From: Adiantum capillus-veneris
Lineage: Eukaryota > Streptophyta > Polypodiopsida > Polypodiales > Pteridaceae
NCBI GenBank assembly: GCA_014529385.2
Contig: CM043948.1
Span: 22,653,451-22,717,450, forward strand
Direction of reading: 5' to 3'
Length of the DNA: 64,000 nucleotides
Within the stretch, counting starts at the first letter, position 1. Every line of letters begins with the position of its first letter. The position numbers were made by a program, and so were the translations under genes. Under the pieces are notes generated by a model. That model had not been told where the DNA came from. It worked only from the letters and a program-made list of their open reading frames with translations, and did no database searches. Shown in pieces: positions 33,720 through 47,437 of this stretch.

Positions 33720-35201
33720 TGAAACCGGTCCGTAGGGCGGTAGGCGTTGGCTTTCACCCGAAATTCTTTACTTTAGACACACACACACAGAGAACTTTGT
33801 AAAGAGAACCTGTGGACGGGAATTAACACTTGAATACACACAGCTCGGAAGCTAGAATGCTCCGAGTAGACACCGACAACCTGTAGGCCCCAAAATTGGC
33901 GCCCCTTTCGGTATTTCTTTATTCCTTAGGAGGGTAAAGTACAAAGAAGAGTCCTGGGAATCCTTTGACTGTATCCCACTAGATACCGCCTGTTTTGGCC
34001 AAATTTCGGCAGCATAACAGCCCCAAAACTTGCACGAAACCAATTCCCTTGCTGGAACTCGCTTCTACTGGCGTATACCCTCTGATTCCTGCCCAAAAAC
34101 AGTAAATTCAGCACGCTGTATTTACTGGTTTTTGCCCTGTTTTCAGCCCCAAACAGTCCCCTAACCGTCCTCTGCCAGTGGGGCACGATTCCCAATGGTC
34201 CTGGCGTCCTTATGGCTGAAAAACAGTAAAATTACAGCGTATACACAACGCTGATTTTGCACCTGTACGGTGAGGTTATGACCCTCACCAGTGCCTGCTT
34301 TGGAGTAGCAGCTAGCTACCCCTGTTCCTGCTCAAGGAGGCTCTTGCCTCAGCACAAAAACATGAACCCACACAACTGTACATCGGTCAAATGAGTAGCC
34401 CTCTTGTGGGGCATCACATAACTGCACGTAGGGGAGAGAGAGAGAGAGCAGTGTGTAGTGTGCAGGGCATCACTCCTAGCACCACACTGTACATGAGAGG
34501 GAAAGGAAGCACTCCATAGCTCTTAACCTGTGACAAATTGCAAATGAAGCCTCTCCCTTCTGTAAATTCAGCGCCAATTCTTTTGCAAGAGGAAAGTCCA
34601 TGAAAATGTGACACTTGCGCATTTACAAGCATTTTCCCGTTTCGGGTTTGCCGCTTAAAAATATCCTGACCGGTTGCCCAGTTGACTTCGCGGCAGAGTT
34701 GTAAAATGTTCCCCTAGTCATACCGGAGGTAATGACGCGAACACATTTCATGGCCCAAAATAGCAGTTCCCTAAATTTTAGGAGATGCTTCCGTTGGGCT
34801 CCCATTGGTCTTCTGACCATCTATCCTCATTGGGACCGCATCCAAAAGTGCAATGTGGCCCAACTGTCGGATACTTTTTGTTGGTAGTCCCACCTTGACT
34901 TTACGCCTTAATTGAGTTCACTTCCTAGTATCCACCAACTTGCTAAGTGTGACGGGGGGACCTATATGATCTTGCTCTGAGGCTAGACATCCTCTTACCA
35001 TACGAATTCCAGTGCCGACCACTTTCCGTCTGCGGGTGAATCTACCGTTCACATTGGCCATACAATGTCCGATTGTTTGCTACTTCAAAAAGAGGATCTC
35101 AAAACAAATAAAATAAACCCCATTGGAAAGAAACCAACAACCAAGGTTAGCAGTTGCCACATCTTTGTGACATGGTTAATAACTGCCACGTCCTCGTGAC
35201 A
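33720..35201 (-). repeat. 5' LTR of element H, 1482 bp
   Basis: It aligns with 26706-28186 throughout, with a one-base indel near 33813 and scattered substitutions. The shared block lies at 33898-33923. It starts TGTCACGAGG at 35201 on the minus strand. Confidence 0.9.
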
Positions 35202-36095
35202 GGAAGACAACTGAGTTCCACAGCAAGACTCATTTTCAGCCCTAGCGTTTTTGCATTAGCCTGGCACCTGAGCGTTTTTGCAGATCTTCGCGACAGAACC
35301 AACAAGAAGACCAACGTTTTTAGTTTTCAGCATCAAGACTCCACAGTAGAACCCCCGAACCTCGCATATCTCACCTTCCCACAGTGGATGCTCACCGCAC
35401 GGTCAGATCCAACGCAGTTTGCAGTTTCAGCCTGGAAAATGCAGATTTCAGCATCTGCGTTTTCAGCGTGTCTCGTCGTATCGTCGTTATCGCCGTCGTC
35501 ACCGACATGAAGTCATAATTCAGCAGATAAAGATTTGGAGATTTCAGCCATTAGCATTTTCAGATTTCAGCCCGTCTCGTCGTCGTCGACATTATCGGCA
35601 AGTCCAAAGCATTGTAGAGATTTGTGCAATCATTAGTAGATTGCTCTCGCCATAGAGAGTGGGGCCTTCGGAGGAGGGTTTGACAATATTCTGGTGTTGT
35701 ATTCTTCTCTGTCTATCTCTCAGTCTCAGCACTTTCTTTCACAGTGTTCACCACTTTGTTTGTGTCCATTGCACTCTCTCTCTAAAGGAACAGAAGGCTC
35801 TTCCTTCCGTAAGTAAGAGGAACTCTTGAGCACAGTTCGGAGCACTCATCTTGGCCAAAGTTCAACATTCACTTCCGTTGCACCTTACATACAGAGTTCA
35901 AGTAATATTAAGAAATACCGTAATATAAAGAAATACCGAAAGGGGCACCAAGGTTTGGGGCCACTGCTCTCTTGGGGTGGAACTCCGCCACTCCCTGTCT
36001 CGTGTCGTGCATCTCTTTCGATTCAGTTGTTATTGAAGTGCTAAAAGCCTGTTCAGTCTGTTCTTTTCTGTTGGCACGTGGTGCCTGTCCCGTGA

Positions 36096-37764
36096 CAGAC
36101 AACAATTAAAAGTAAGGGGGGAAGTGTTACGTCCCCATACATCAGGATGGGTGCGTGCAATATGTCTGACGAGTGTTAACCTGGCCCCATTTGTGAGACA
36201 CCTTGTGTGAATACCGCACTTGGACTCTTGGCCCTTGGCAGCTCTGTCCGCTCACCAGTACTGGTGTGGGCTTGGTGGTATGGGACACCGACCCTTGTGG
36301 TAGAGGCTAGCTCGGTTGGTTGCAGGCGCTCAGTAGGATTTCATAACTGTTTTCTAAGCTATGCATGGTAAAGGTGGTGATTAAGCTTTGTGTTTGGACG
36401 AGCAGTGAAGCTACGGTGGCATGTTGTCAAGTTTTCAAGATTTTGTTAATATGGATAAGTATTACTTCTTTGTGGGTTGATACAATGAAGAATATCAGTT
36501 AAGTCTTCAGAAAGTATTTGGAGTTTAGCACTTCCTGCTTTGTCTTATGTTTGCGCTGTAGTAATGAGCTTGAATGAGGGAATAAGTCTTTGCATTGTCT
36601 TGTTCCTGTTGTGAATGTCTCTAAGTTGAGTTCTTGTTCACTCAAGTAAGTTTCTTTGATTTACTTTGCCCATCTCTATTTGTGAAGTCTCTTTTCATGA
36701 ATTGGTGTGCTTTTAGTCAATTTTTTGTTTTTCAGCAATAAGTTGATTGATGAATTAGTCTCGATTCATGATCCCTTTTTTGTGTGCCTTGACCTTCTAT
36801 TTTGTGCAAGGGTAAATTTAGCCCCTAGTATATATTATTCTGGCCTTATGAAGGTATGTTTTTGCATGTGTCACTTTTATGCCCTTCCTATCATCAAGAC
36901 CTAATATGCAACCTGAAGCTTTACATGAAGTCTTTGAAATACACAAGAAAACCTAAGCGTGTTTGTGTTTTTTGCCTTTACAGGTAAATATGAGTTTTGA
37001 CTATTAATTGGCGAAAGAGAGGATGAGTTTTGACTATTAATTGACGAAAGAGAGGATGAGTTTTGACTATTAATTGGCGAAAGAGAGGAGTTCTTTTTGC
37101 AACATTCTCAGGTTTTTTCCTCTCTTTTTTAATAGAAAATATTTGTGTAGATGTATCACTTTAACAGTTGTGTTTGAAGCCTCTTTAGGTCAGCCAGTGT
37201 GATCAATAGATTCTATTTTCTCAATAAAATTTTGAAGAAGCTTTTGCTGTAGTCGCATCGGTTCCATAGTTGTAGTCAAACTACTAAAAAAAAAAAGGTT
37301 GAAAAACGTTTGAAACTATAGGAGTGTAACATAGCTTTTGAAAAGGCTAAAAAATTATATAAATAATATTCTGCGAAGTTAGATCCATGAAAGTTGGAGG
37401 TGCTGAAAAGAAGAAAGTTACACAAGCTATTTATGTAGGTTGTAGCCACTAGCAAGGAGTGTGCGATTTCTCAAAGTCATGGGCCAAAGCATTTTCTCAA
37501 TGTTACCATCTGGTGCACTAGTCACATTGCGAAAGCCTTCTTCATAGAGTTGTGAGTGCTCTTTCTTCAGTATAGTAGACACTGTTGCTTCTGCTATCCT
37601 TAAAATGAAAGTTCGGAACCTTTCTTAATTGCCCAGATCCTCTTGGAACTTTTCACAAAAGTCGTGAGGTGGTAGCCTCCACTACAAGAGGAGAGGTGTC
37701 ACAAACGGGAGCACATAGCAATATAGAATATACCTGGATAAATAGAATTTATCACTTAATACTG
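36096..37764. other. Unassigned stretch, possibly an LTR starting at 36125
   Basis: A purine tract AAAAGTAAGGGGGGAAG (36108-36124) precedes TGTTACGTCCCC, which has the form of a polypurine tract plus LTR start, but no second copy is present to confirm it. The rest is AT-rich, with short frames lacking recognisable motifs. One 33-bp triple repeat is listed separately. Confidence 0.4.
36989..37087 (+). repeat. Three tandem copies of a 33-bp unit
   Basis: GATGAGTTTTGACTATTAAT followed by TGGCGAAAGAGAG occurs at 36989, 37022 and 37055 with one or two changes. It is a simple minisatellite in unassigned sequence. Confidence 0.85.
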
Positions 37765-39899
<2,135 letters not shown>

Positions 39900-40849
39900 T
39901 CCCTCTCACTTATACACAATTGTCCTCAACTGTAGAGGTCCAACTAAACTGCCCGGGGAGAAACTGGAAAAATTCAAAAGCTTGCTCAATGGTGAGTTGA
40001 GTTGGTCCTTTCTCAAAAGAGAACTTTAAAAATTAAATTAAATAGAAATTCAAAAATTCAATAATTCAATAATTCAATACTTACCTTACCGGTTCATGTC
40101 CTTCCTCTAGTACCTCGAGGATATCCTTTACCAATCATCAAACTTACGAGCCATGTAAGGAACTCGTCATTCGTGTCTTTCCAACAGATGGAAAGTTTTC
40201 TCATCCGAGAATCTGTTAATTCACTTTCGCCTTCTCAACCTCGAGAAGAATAATCCTCCTAGAAATCAATCTAGGTATCTGTCCTTGCGCATAATCCTGC
40301 GCTGTTAGTCCAGAGGGTATAAAACCTCTTGTGTCCTCTCACTTAGGGAATGCTTAAGTCATAGAGCATTAATCTCGATGTCTTTCTTTCTCAAATAGAG
40401 TCTGCGATCACCTTAAATAAGGTTCTTGTTCCGGGCCGTTGCTTTGGGTAGGCCAATTGTTCTTATCCGAAGATTCCTTGTGCACTGCGGCACTTCCTTC
40501 CAATCTCTTTCTCCTGTGAGTTATTACCACCAACAATGTTTTCCTGACGTCATTAGCGTCTCTTCCATTTTAAAATGGTTGGCAAATTATACTCTTACGA
40601 ACATAATAGTTTGGATTTATTCTAGCAGCGTGTAAATACTACTTGACCTGCTCATGGAGAAATATATACCGCAACCAAAAGTTGCTACTGTAATGGTGAA
40701 AGCACATAGCGTACTCAATGATCAACGACCATCAAAAAACCTCTTCTTCGTAGAGAAACTCAATTCCTTCTACCGAACACATCTCAAACAGAGATTCTCA
40801 TGTCGGAATATCCTTGCGTGCAAAAAGGCGAAGAAAGCGACTTTGACAA
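39900..40849. other. Unassigned stretch beside LTR C
   Basis: The first 60 bp match the pre-LTR region at 10735-10772 on the minus strand (AGTTGAGGACAATTGTG), so this should be the 3' interior of a minus-strand C element. I could not read integrase or chromodomain motifs in it. Repeated AATTCAATA (40056-40080) is present. It ends where a plus-strand pol relic begins. Confidence 0.45.
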
Positions 40850-41727
40850 ATGAGAAGGGCATTTAAAGTTTATTGTGATGCTTGTGGTCGTAGTTTGGGA
40901 GCGGCCTTAATGCAAGAAGGCCATGTGATTGCTTATGAAAGCAGAATGTTTTCAAGGCCAGGATTGGTAGCACAAATTTATGAGAAAGAGCTATTGGCAG
41001 TCATCACGCTCTTACTCAGTGGCGACATTATCTACTCGGAGCCGATTTCACGGTCTTTAGTGATCATCAGAGTTTACGCTACTTCTTGTCACAGAAGCAA
41101 CTTTCGGAAAAGCAGATGCGGTGGGATAACATCTTGTCACAGTTTCACTTCTAGGTTGTCCATGTCCAGGGACATAAAAACTTAGTGGCAGCTGCATTGT
41201 CTCGGAAGCCCCTCGTGTTGGCTATTACCGCGATCCATCATAGAACATCGAGAATATGGTTGATTAGTACGCCATCCATTCAGATGTGTTTACTCGAATA
41301 CAGAATAGGGAGATGGTGCCAGGGTATTTCATATGGGATGGCTACTTGATGAAGAAAACAATGTTGTGTGTTACACAGCCGTTGAGTGAAAAGGTTTTGA
41401 TTGAGTGCCATTGTCCACCTTTTACGGGTCACTGCGACATTGATACCACCTTGAAAGGTATGGAGCGTTATTTCTTTTGGCCGAGACTCAAGAAGGATGT
41501 GGACGACTTTGTTCGTAGTTGTTTAGTATGCCAGAAGGTCAAGTTTGACAGGCATAAGGCACAAGGATTACTACAGCCTTTACCCATTCCCACCCGCCGC
41601 TGGGAAAGTATTGCAATGGATTTCATCTTTGATCTTTTGAAGACACAGAGTGGGCACGATGGCATTTGGACTGTCATTGTTATATTTAGCAAGCAAGCTC
41701 ACTTCATTCCAGTGAAGAAAACACAAA
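40850..41727 (+). pseudogene. Gypsy RNase H and integrase relic
   Basis: RNase H start: VYCDACGRSLGAALMQEGHVIAYESRM, then YEKELLAVI with a frameshift. Integrase: LIECHCPPFTGHCDIDTTLKG (expected HRG changed to HCD), YFFWPRLKKDVDDFV, CLVCQKVKF, PWE replaced by RWESIAMDFIFDLL, and VIFSKQAHFIPVKK. It stops abruptly at 41727, before the second catalytic Asp. It is in opposite orientation to the neighbouring LTR C, so it is a separate fragment. Confidence 0.83.
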
Positions 41728-41969
41728 CATTCAATACTCCCCCCATAAATAACCATCCAGGTCCGGGCCATGAGTAAAGACAACACCCAATCATACTCCC
41801 CCCGCAAATAATCACAAGGGTCCAGTCCATGAGTGTGTCCAAGCATTCTCAATCATCAATTCTCTTCAGTACTCCTCCCAGGAGTAAATCACAAATTATT
41901 GAAACCAGTATCAAAACGAGAATCAGAACAATTCTCAAATCGGCAGCAAGACATGTATAAAACAGATAT
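41728..41969. other. Short region with three repeated C-rich tracts
   Basis: ATACTCCCCCC occurs at 41734 and 41793, each followed by a related stretch ending CCATGAGT, and a weaker version (GTACTCCTCCC) lies at 41869. On the minus strand these read as polypurine-tract-like GGGGGGAGTAT. No protein is supported. Confidence 0.5.
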
Positions 41970-42242
41970 TGTGGGGGAGGTGAAGAAGAAGCCTACTTGG
42001 CACCTCTTGTGATGGCGATGGAGAAGAAGGATGGAGTGAAGCAGAAGCAACCCACGAAATTGGTCAAGAAGGAGATGGCGTGGAGAGGAGAGAGTCATAC
42101 GATTTTGGGAAAAAACGCCCATGTGTTGAGTTTGGGGCTATCTCTTTATTATGAGTAAGTGACCTAGAGGTCCAAGGGCCATTCACATTTGGGCCTTTGG
42201 GCTCAAGGCTTAAAATGCCTTTATAAACATTATTCCCTAACA
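41970..42242 (-). repeat. 3' LTR of copia element M, 273 bp
   Basis: Minus strand: TGTTAGGGAATAATG (42242) to CTTCACCTCCCCCACA (41970). It pairs with 46241-46525. Confidence 0.9.
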
Positions 42243-42321
42243 ACCTCCCACCTAAAGGCAATGTGCCTTGGGAGATAAGAGAATCAGCTAACTATGGTAC
42301 ATCAGCTGACTATACACTTAC

Positions 42322-45300
42322 TCATCCAACCCCCATCATCTGGCGGCAACATGCAAACTTCTCTGCTAGGAGACTCTTGGTCAGAAGATCTGCAGGATTG
42401 TCATCTGTATGCACCTTGACAAGGGTGATAGCTTTCCCTTCAAGCACACTCCTGATAAAGTCATACTTTACCTCTATGTGCTTTGTCTTGGCATGAAAAA
42501 CAGGATTCCTTGCAAGCATAATAGCACTCTGACTATCACAATGTAGCACAGGAACGTGTGACTTGATGCCAAGCTCTGCTACCAAACACATGAGCCATAA
42601 AGCTTCTTTGTTTGCCTCAGTGGCAGCCACATATTCAGCCTCAGTGGTAGACAAAGCAACACATTTTTACAGTCTAGAAATCCAAGAAACTGCACCTATT
42701 GTGAAAGTAAACACATATCCAGAGGTAGACTTTCTTCAATCTGGATGTTCAGCGAAGTCTGCATCTGTAAAGCCATGCACAGATGTCTCACTCTTCCCAA
42801 AACAAATGCATAAGTCTTTAGTGCCTTTCAAGTATCTCAAGATACATTTCACTCCTTCCCAATACTTTTTGCCAGGGTTACTCATGTACCTGCTCACCAC
42901 TCCCACTGCAAATGCAATGTCGGGACGTGTGGCAACCATAGCGTACATCAAACTACCAACGGCTGGAGCATAAGGAATCTTGGCCATTTCGGTCTGCATA
43001 TCATCTGTCTTTGGGCAATCCTGTGCAGTGAGTTTTACATATGGAGGCAACAGAGTACCAATTGAACGATTGCTTTGAACCATTTCTTACTGTCATCACG
43101 TTGCATAGCCTCTTTATAACAAGACGGCTCACCACAATGAGTAAGCTTGACATAGTCCAAAGACGGTTCATATCTATCGGGAGGCCTTGTCACCTGAGTA
43201 GACCTATGCACCCAATGATCCATAACAGGTGGATTTTCAGCCTGTAAGTCATCAAAAACAGCAGGCCGTTCAGCCGGTTGCATCACATCAACGGGCTGCC
43301 TATGGCCATCAACCTGTTCCCCAACCTGTGGTGCATCAATGGCAACTTCTTGGGGCTGATTTTCAGCACCTATTGGCTGATTTCCAGCACCATTTTCAGC
43401 ATGCATTCGTTGCTTAACATTGGGCCTTCTTGGCTGTCCATAAGTCACATCTTCACGAAAAACAACCTGTCGCACTTCCTCGACTCTTATGGGTTGTTTA
43501 TGCATGCAATTCTCATTGAAGATGACATCATTGTTGCGTATGATTTTCCGCAATGTGGGATCCCATAATCTATACCCCATTTCACCATCCTCACCATATC
43601 CTAGGAAAATACATTTACTAGACTTGGGTTCAAGTTTGGTGCGCAGTTCACTTCGGATGTGAACATAGGCCTCGCAACCAAACACTCGCAAATGTGCATA
43701 TGAGGGTGGCTTGCCGGACCACACCTCCTCAGGCACCTTTCCACCCAAAGTCTTACTCGGTGAGCGATTAATCAAGTGAATAGCTGTTTGCACAGCTTTT
43801 GCCCAAAAACCATGAGGTAATGCAGCATGTGACAGCATACTCCGAACTTTCTCCTGGATAGTCCGGTTTAACCTCTTTGCAACTCCATTCTAGGAGGGAT
43901 TAAAAGGAGCAGTGAGCTCTCTTTTAATGCCTTTAGCAACACAAAATTCAATAAATGCTTTTGATACATACTCTCCACCATTATCTGAGCGCAAAGACTT
44001 AAGCTTCTTGTCAGTATGATTCTCAACAAACGTAAGAAACTTCTTAAAAGTATCCAAAACATCACTCTCAGCACGTATTGGATACACCCACACCTTACGT
44101 GTAGCATCATCGATAAACGAGACAAAATACTTCTTTCCCACTAAGGACAACTGGGGCATTTCACATACATCTGAATGGATTAAGTCTCACCTGTCAGACT
44201 TTAAAGAAAGAGATCTCTTGTGCGGTGTTTGAGTGTGCTTACTATAAATACAATGCTCACAATGAGAAAAATCAGCATACCTCAATCACGGCAAATAACC
44301 ACAACGAGACAGAGTTTCTATTCCTTTTTTACTCATGTGTCCCAACCGGCCATGCCACAAAGAAACATTCGACTGCTCGGTTACGGCGACAACATGGTCA
44401 CACACACTGGATACGTACAAAGGATATAAGGTGTCCACTTTGCAGCCCTTGGCTACAATCCATGACCCTTTACATATCTTCCACTTGCTATCACCAAAAG
44501 TGGTGTGATAGCTTGCATCATCCAGCTGCCCTGAACTGATCAAACTCTTCTTGAGTTGTGGCACATGACGCACTTTATGCAAAACAAAGGTCATACCATC
44601 TGCAAAAGAGAACTGCACACTGCCGATTCGAGCTATATCACATGCATAATTATCCCCCAAATAGACAGTGCCCTGCACCTCACCTGTGTACTGGGAAAAC
44701 CAATCCCTGTGAGGTGTCACATGAAAAGAGGCACTTGAATCAAGGATCCAAGTATGCACGTCCTCATTAGAACCCATAGCCAGGGTATGTGCATCAAAAG
44801 AAGAGGCATTGAGTACATCATTGCTGCTGTCACTCTCACAGCTACTTGCAACATTTATTTCCTCAATCAAAACATTGCTCTTCTTTGCATTTCCCTTGTC
44901 CTTTGAATCTGTTTCAGCACCTTTGTTTTTCTCTTTCTTCCACTCGAAACATTCGCGTTTATAATCCCCTTTCTTACCGCAATGGTGGCACTCAACATCT
45001 TTCCTGCGAGATTTGCTGCGTGCCTTGCCCTTATGGTCAAACTTCTCCCTTTGCTGGGACCTACCCCTCAAGTGCAATGCATTAGAAGAAACCCTAGTGG
45101 TGTTCTTCCTGTTCATCTCTTCCATCAGGAGAGAACTCTCTACATCCGCATGTGCAAGTGATGCACTCGAGTTACTCAGAGCTGTCCGGAAAATATCCCA
45201 ACTCTCAGGCAATGTGCATAGTAGAAAAGTGGCTTTGAACTCGTCGTCAATCTCAAATTTCAGACTTGAGAGTTGGCTGAAAATTTGAGTTGAACTCATT

Positions 45301-45681
45301 GAGGTGCACCAACATTTGCGTGCCCTCCTTCATACGGAGATCCATAAGCTTCTTAAGCTAGTAAACCTTACTAGCAGCACTCTGCTGTGCATACAAATTG
45401 TCCGATCTCTTCCACATGCCCCAAGCTGACTTTTCGTTCTCAACATTGAACAATAAGCTGTCAGACATTGAAAGCATAATCGTGGAACGAGCTAACTTGT
45501 CCACTTCCTCCCATTCCTCATCCGACATGTCAATAGGTTTCTGTCCCTGCACTTTAATCGGTTTTGCCTGTTTCTTTTGCAGCATCACATTATAACATTG
45601 CTTCTTCCAGATCACAAAGTTATGGGCCCCTTCAAGCTTCCGGATGTGCAAAAGATTGCCACTTTCATCGCTTGAAGCCAT
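42322..45681 (-). pseudogene. Copia gag-pol of element M, RT palm missing
   Basis: The start ATG 45681 opens MASSDESGN. Gag (GAHNFVIWKKQCYNVML) meets TAG near 45358 and a shift near 45300, then continues (FKATFLLCTLPESW). The knuckle CHHCGKKGDYKREC has D for the zinc-binding His. Protease WILDSSASFHVT has S for G in DSGAS. Pre-integrase is LWHGRLGHM. Integrase: SFIDDATRKVWVY, RSDNGGEY, then NGVAKRLN with K for the catalytic Glu and a TAG three codons before. Text then runs from DDSKKW straight into VQSNRSIGTLL near 43083, skipping the RT palm. RNase H (STTEAEYVAATEA; DNPADLLTKSL) ends at 42322. Confidence 0.9.
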
Positions 45682-46222
45682 CCCAGTGAGTGCAAATGCT
45701 AAAACCCTGATTTGGCGACTTAAACACGCCCAAATGTGCACAAATAGGCCAAAAACAGCCTGCTGTACCAAAAAACAGCAACCGATTTTCACTCAAAATC
45801 AGTCCACAACGGCTTACATTCACTGCCAAACCCTTACTAAAGGTTTCCACAAGGTGTAATACATCTATTGCTTGCTGGAATTCACTGTTTTAGGGCAAAA
45901 TTCAGACCTGTAAACACCTGTTTTACTGAATTTTCAGACTGGTACTAGTGGAAATGCCTGTAAGAATAACCTGTGAGACTCGCCCTGCTGAAATTGTGTC
46001 AAATTGACATCAAAATTGGTCAATTTCAGCAAAAATTGACTGCTGTTCGCCAATTTTCGAAACCCTAATCTCGCGGAAATGGTCACTGTGGGTCTGCTCT
46101 ACACGATGAGGAGACTCCTTCGCGACAAGTTTGAGGCAAATTGGCAGAAATCCATGTGTGCAGCTGCCAGCGAGCAAAATCGAAATTCTAATCTGTGCTC
46201 GCGAGATGGCTCTTCTGGGAAA

Positions 46223-46240
46223 CCCTAGGCTCTGATACCA
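46223..46240 (-). other. Primer binding site of copia element M
   Basis: TGGTATCAGAGCCTAGGG (minus strand) matches the initiator-Met tRNA 3' end in its first twelve bases and abuts the 5' LTR. Confidence 0.88.
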
Positions 46241-46525
46241 TGTGTGTGGGGGGGGGGGGGTGAAGAAGAAGCCTACTTGGTACCTCTTGTGATGGCGATG
46301 GAGTAGAAGGGTGGAGTGAAGCAGAAGCAGCCCACGAAATTGGTCAAGAAGGAGATGGCGTGGAGAAGAGAGTGTGTCATACAATTTTGGGAAAAAAACG
46401 CCCATGTGTTGAGTTTGGTGCTATCTCTTTATTATGAGTAGGTGACCTAAAGGTCCAAGGGCCATTCACATTTGGGCCCTTGGACTTAAGTCTTAAAATG
46501 CCTTTATAAACATTATTCCCTATCA
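46241..46525 (-). repeat. 5' LTR of copia element M, about 285 bp
   Basis: Minus strand: TGATAGGGAATAATG at 46525 down to a C-run (plus-strand G run 46248-46260) and ACACA at 46241. The first bases TGATAGGG differ from TGTTAGGG of the 3' LTR by one change. The G run is longer than in the 3' LTR. Confidence 0.88.
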
Positions 46526-46530
46526 GATGT

Positions 46531-47437
46531 TATCCATTTTAAACGGATTCCAAACATTATTCTCAAACAATTTGTCAATTAGGTTGTCAAACAAAATTCA
46601 GAGAACTGCTAAATCAAACTGAAAAAGCATTCTTGACGTCAATCAAGCTCGAAAAGATGTCTGGCTTTCCATCCTGAGACCTATAGCAAAATTAGGTTTA
46701 GGTTCCTTCTACAAGGTTGTTGTTGACCGCAACATGGTCCATAAGCTCTTGACAATGTTGCATAGAAACACGTTTCATACCTATATGACTTACGAAACAT
46801 ATCGAAATGTTGCTTTCATATGAAACGCGTGTTTTATACCTTAACCCTACTTTACTTGAAAGGGGTTTCTATCGTTGAAATCTGTGCCCAATCGTTCCGT
46901 ATGTTTTGGGGAATTACATCATTCTTATTTTGAGCACAAGGTGGATAGGTTTGATAAGGACGATACGAAAAAAACATTAAAAGACGGTGTGCAGTTAGGT
47001 AATTACTACCCGTACGAAAAATTCATTAGGTATTGAATTACATTAGACCTATATGTCTACTTATGCATGCTTGGACACATGTAAATGCATGTATATACAC
47101 ATAAGTACATCCATGTATACATCATATGTACACAACCCTAGATGCATGCACACACCCATGTATGTGTGTGTGCGCGTGTAAATAACAACCAATACGTAAA
47201 GTACTTAATACCAATACGGTATTTATTGTACGTTACGGGAAGACTGATAAATACACATTTGGGATGCAATCTTGTTTGAGCATTTGAATGCTCATTGGCT
47301 GGTAGCTTAGATTTCTATGTTGTATTATTTCAAAATGGTGGAGATTGTAGTTTGTGGCATGCACTACCTGTGAACCTGTGTTTGCTTGAATCTTGAAATT
47401 TTACTAGATTGGTAGCAATTGCCAATGAGATACTTTC
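46531..47437. other. Unassigned stretch
   Basis: About 900 bp with no recognisable protein. 47080-47180 alternates purine and pyrimidine (CATGTATATACACATAAG, then TATGTGTGTGTGCGCGTG), a sequence type able to adopt Z-DNA. The first part (46600-46760) could be decayed copia RT on the minus strand, but this is not convincing. Confidence 0.4.

Larger units (their letters stand above)
26706..35201 (-). mobile_element. Ty3/gypsy chromovirus element H (8.5 kb), nearly intact
   Basis: The LTRs are 26706-28186 (3') and 33720-35201 (5'), both TG...CA. The primer site lies at 33719-33703, the polypurine tract at 28199-28187, and one gag-pol frame at 33597-28357. Three in-frame nonsense codons and no frameshift were found. 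The two LTRs differ at scattered sites, roughly 2 percent by eye. It is the youngest-looking full element here and sits inside the F 3' LTR. Confidence 0.93.
14482..35889 (+). mobile_element. Element F: LTR element without visible pol, carrying nested G and H
   Basis: 5' LTR 14482-15724, primer site 15726, short gag-like frame 16232-16593, then interior resuming at 25064 after element G, polypurine tract AAAAGGAGGGGA (26146-26157), 3' LTR 26158-26705 plus 35207-35889 split by element H. With nested insertions removed, the interior is only about 2 kb and has no recognisable protease, RT or integrase. It resembles large non-autonomous LTR derivatives mobilised in trans. The related J element at 52099-54055 keeps gag, protease and RNase H traces and may represent the autonomous type. 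Confidence 0.82.
26158..35889 (+). repeat. LTR F, 3' LTR of element F, split by element H (26158-26705 and 35207-35889)
   Basis: It starts TGTCACGTGACAC after AAAAGGAGGGGA. It is interrupted at 26706 by element H, with flanks GTAAG (26701-26705) and GGAAG (35202-35206). The unbroken 5' LTR reads GCAAG at this spot, so both flanks look like one-step changes of the same target. It ends GTTGCACCTTACA at 35889. Confidence 0.87.
13935..36095 (+). repeat. LTR A, 3' LTR, split by element F (parts 13935-14481 and 35895-about 36095)
   Basis: It starts TGTCACAAAC after a polypurine tract. U3 (14150-14340) holds about four diverged copies of a unit built on TGACGTGGC and GATTTCCGCGTTTTACGC. A TTTAAATATGAGCC box lies at 14402. 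Element F enters at 14482, flanked by TGCAG (14477-14481) and TACAG (35890-35894). The LTR resumes with AGTTCAAGTAAT, AATATAAAGAAATACCG and GGAACTCCGCCACTCC, colinear with the unbroken copy at 58649-59325. The far end near 36095 is approximate. Confidence 0.78.
41970..46525 (-). mobile_element. Ty1/copia element M, complete insertion with internal deletion
   Basis: LTRs 41970-42242 and 46241-46525 (about 280 bp) flank one minus-strand gag-pol. The primer site TGGTATCAGAGCCTAGGG lies at 46240-46223, and the polypurine tract AGGTGGGAGGT at 42253-42243. Flanks GATAT (41965-41969) and GATGT (46526-46530) form a target duplication with one change. Integrase precedes RT/RNase H, the copia order. 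The RT palm is deleted, so it is non-autonomous. Confidence 0.92.

Noticed and set aside
33926-34195. Minus frame of 89 codons present in both H LTRs (also 26911-27180)
   Set aside because: It is identical only because the LTRs are copies; it lies around the start of R and has no recognisable motif.
36125-37764. A full LTR element starting at 36125
   Set aside because: A purine tract plus TGTTACG is suggestive, but there is no second LTR, primer site or coding motif.
41970-46525. Copia M as an active autonomous element
   Set aside because: RT palm missing, catalytic Glu changed, and several stops and shifts.
46531-46760. Minus-strand copia reverse transcriptase remnant
   Set aside because: A VKNAF-like word is visible but no further RT motif in register; not enough to call.
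47080-47180. Possible regulatory Z-DNA element
   Set aside because: Alternating purine-pyrimidine sequence is real, but nothing links it to a gene or element; kept only as a description.
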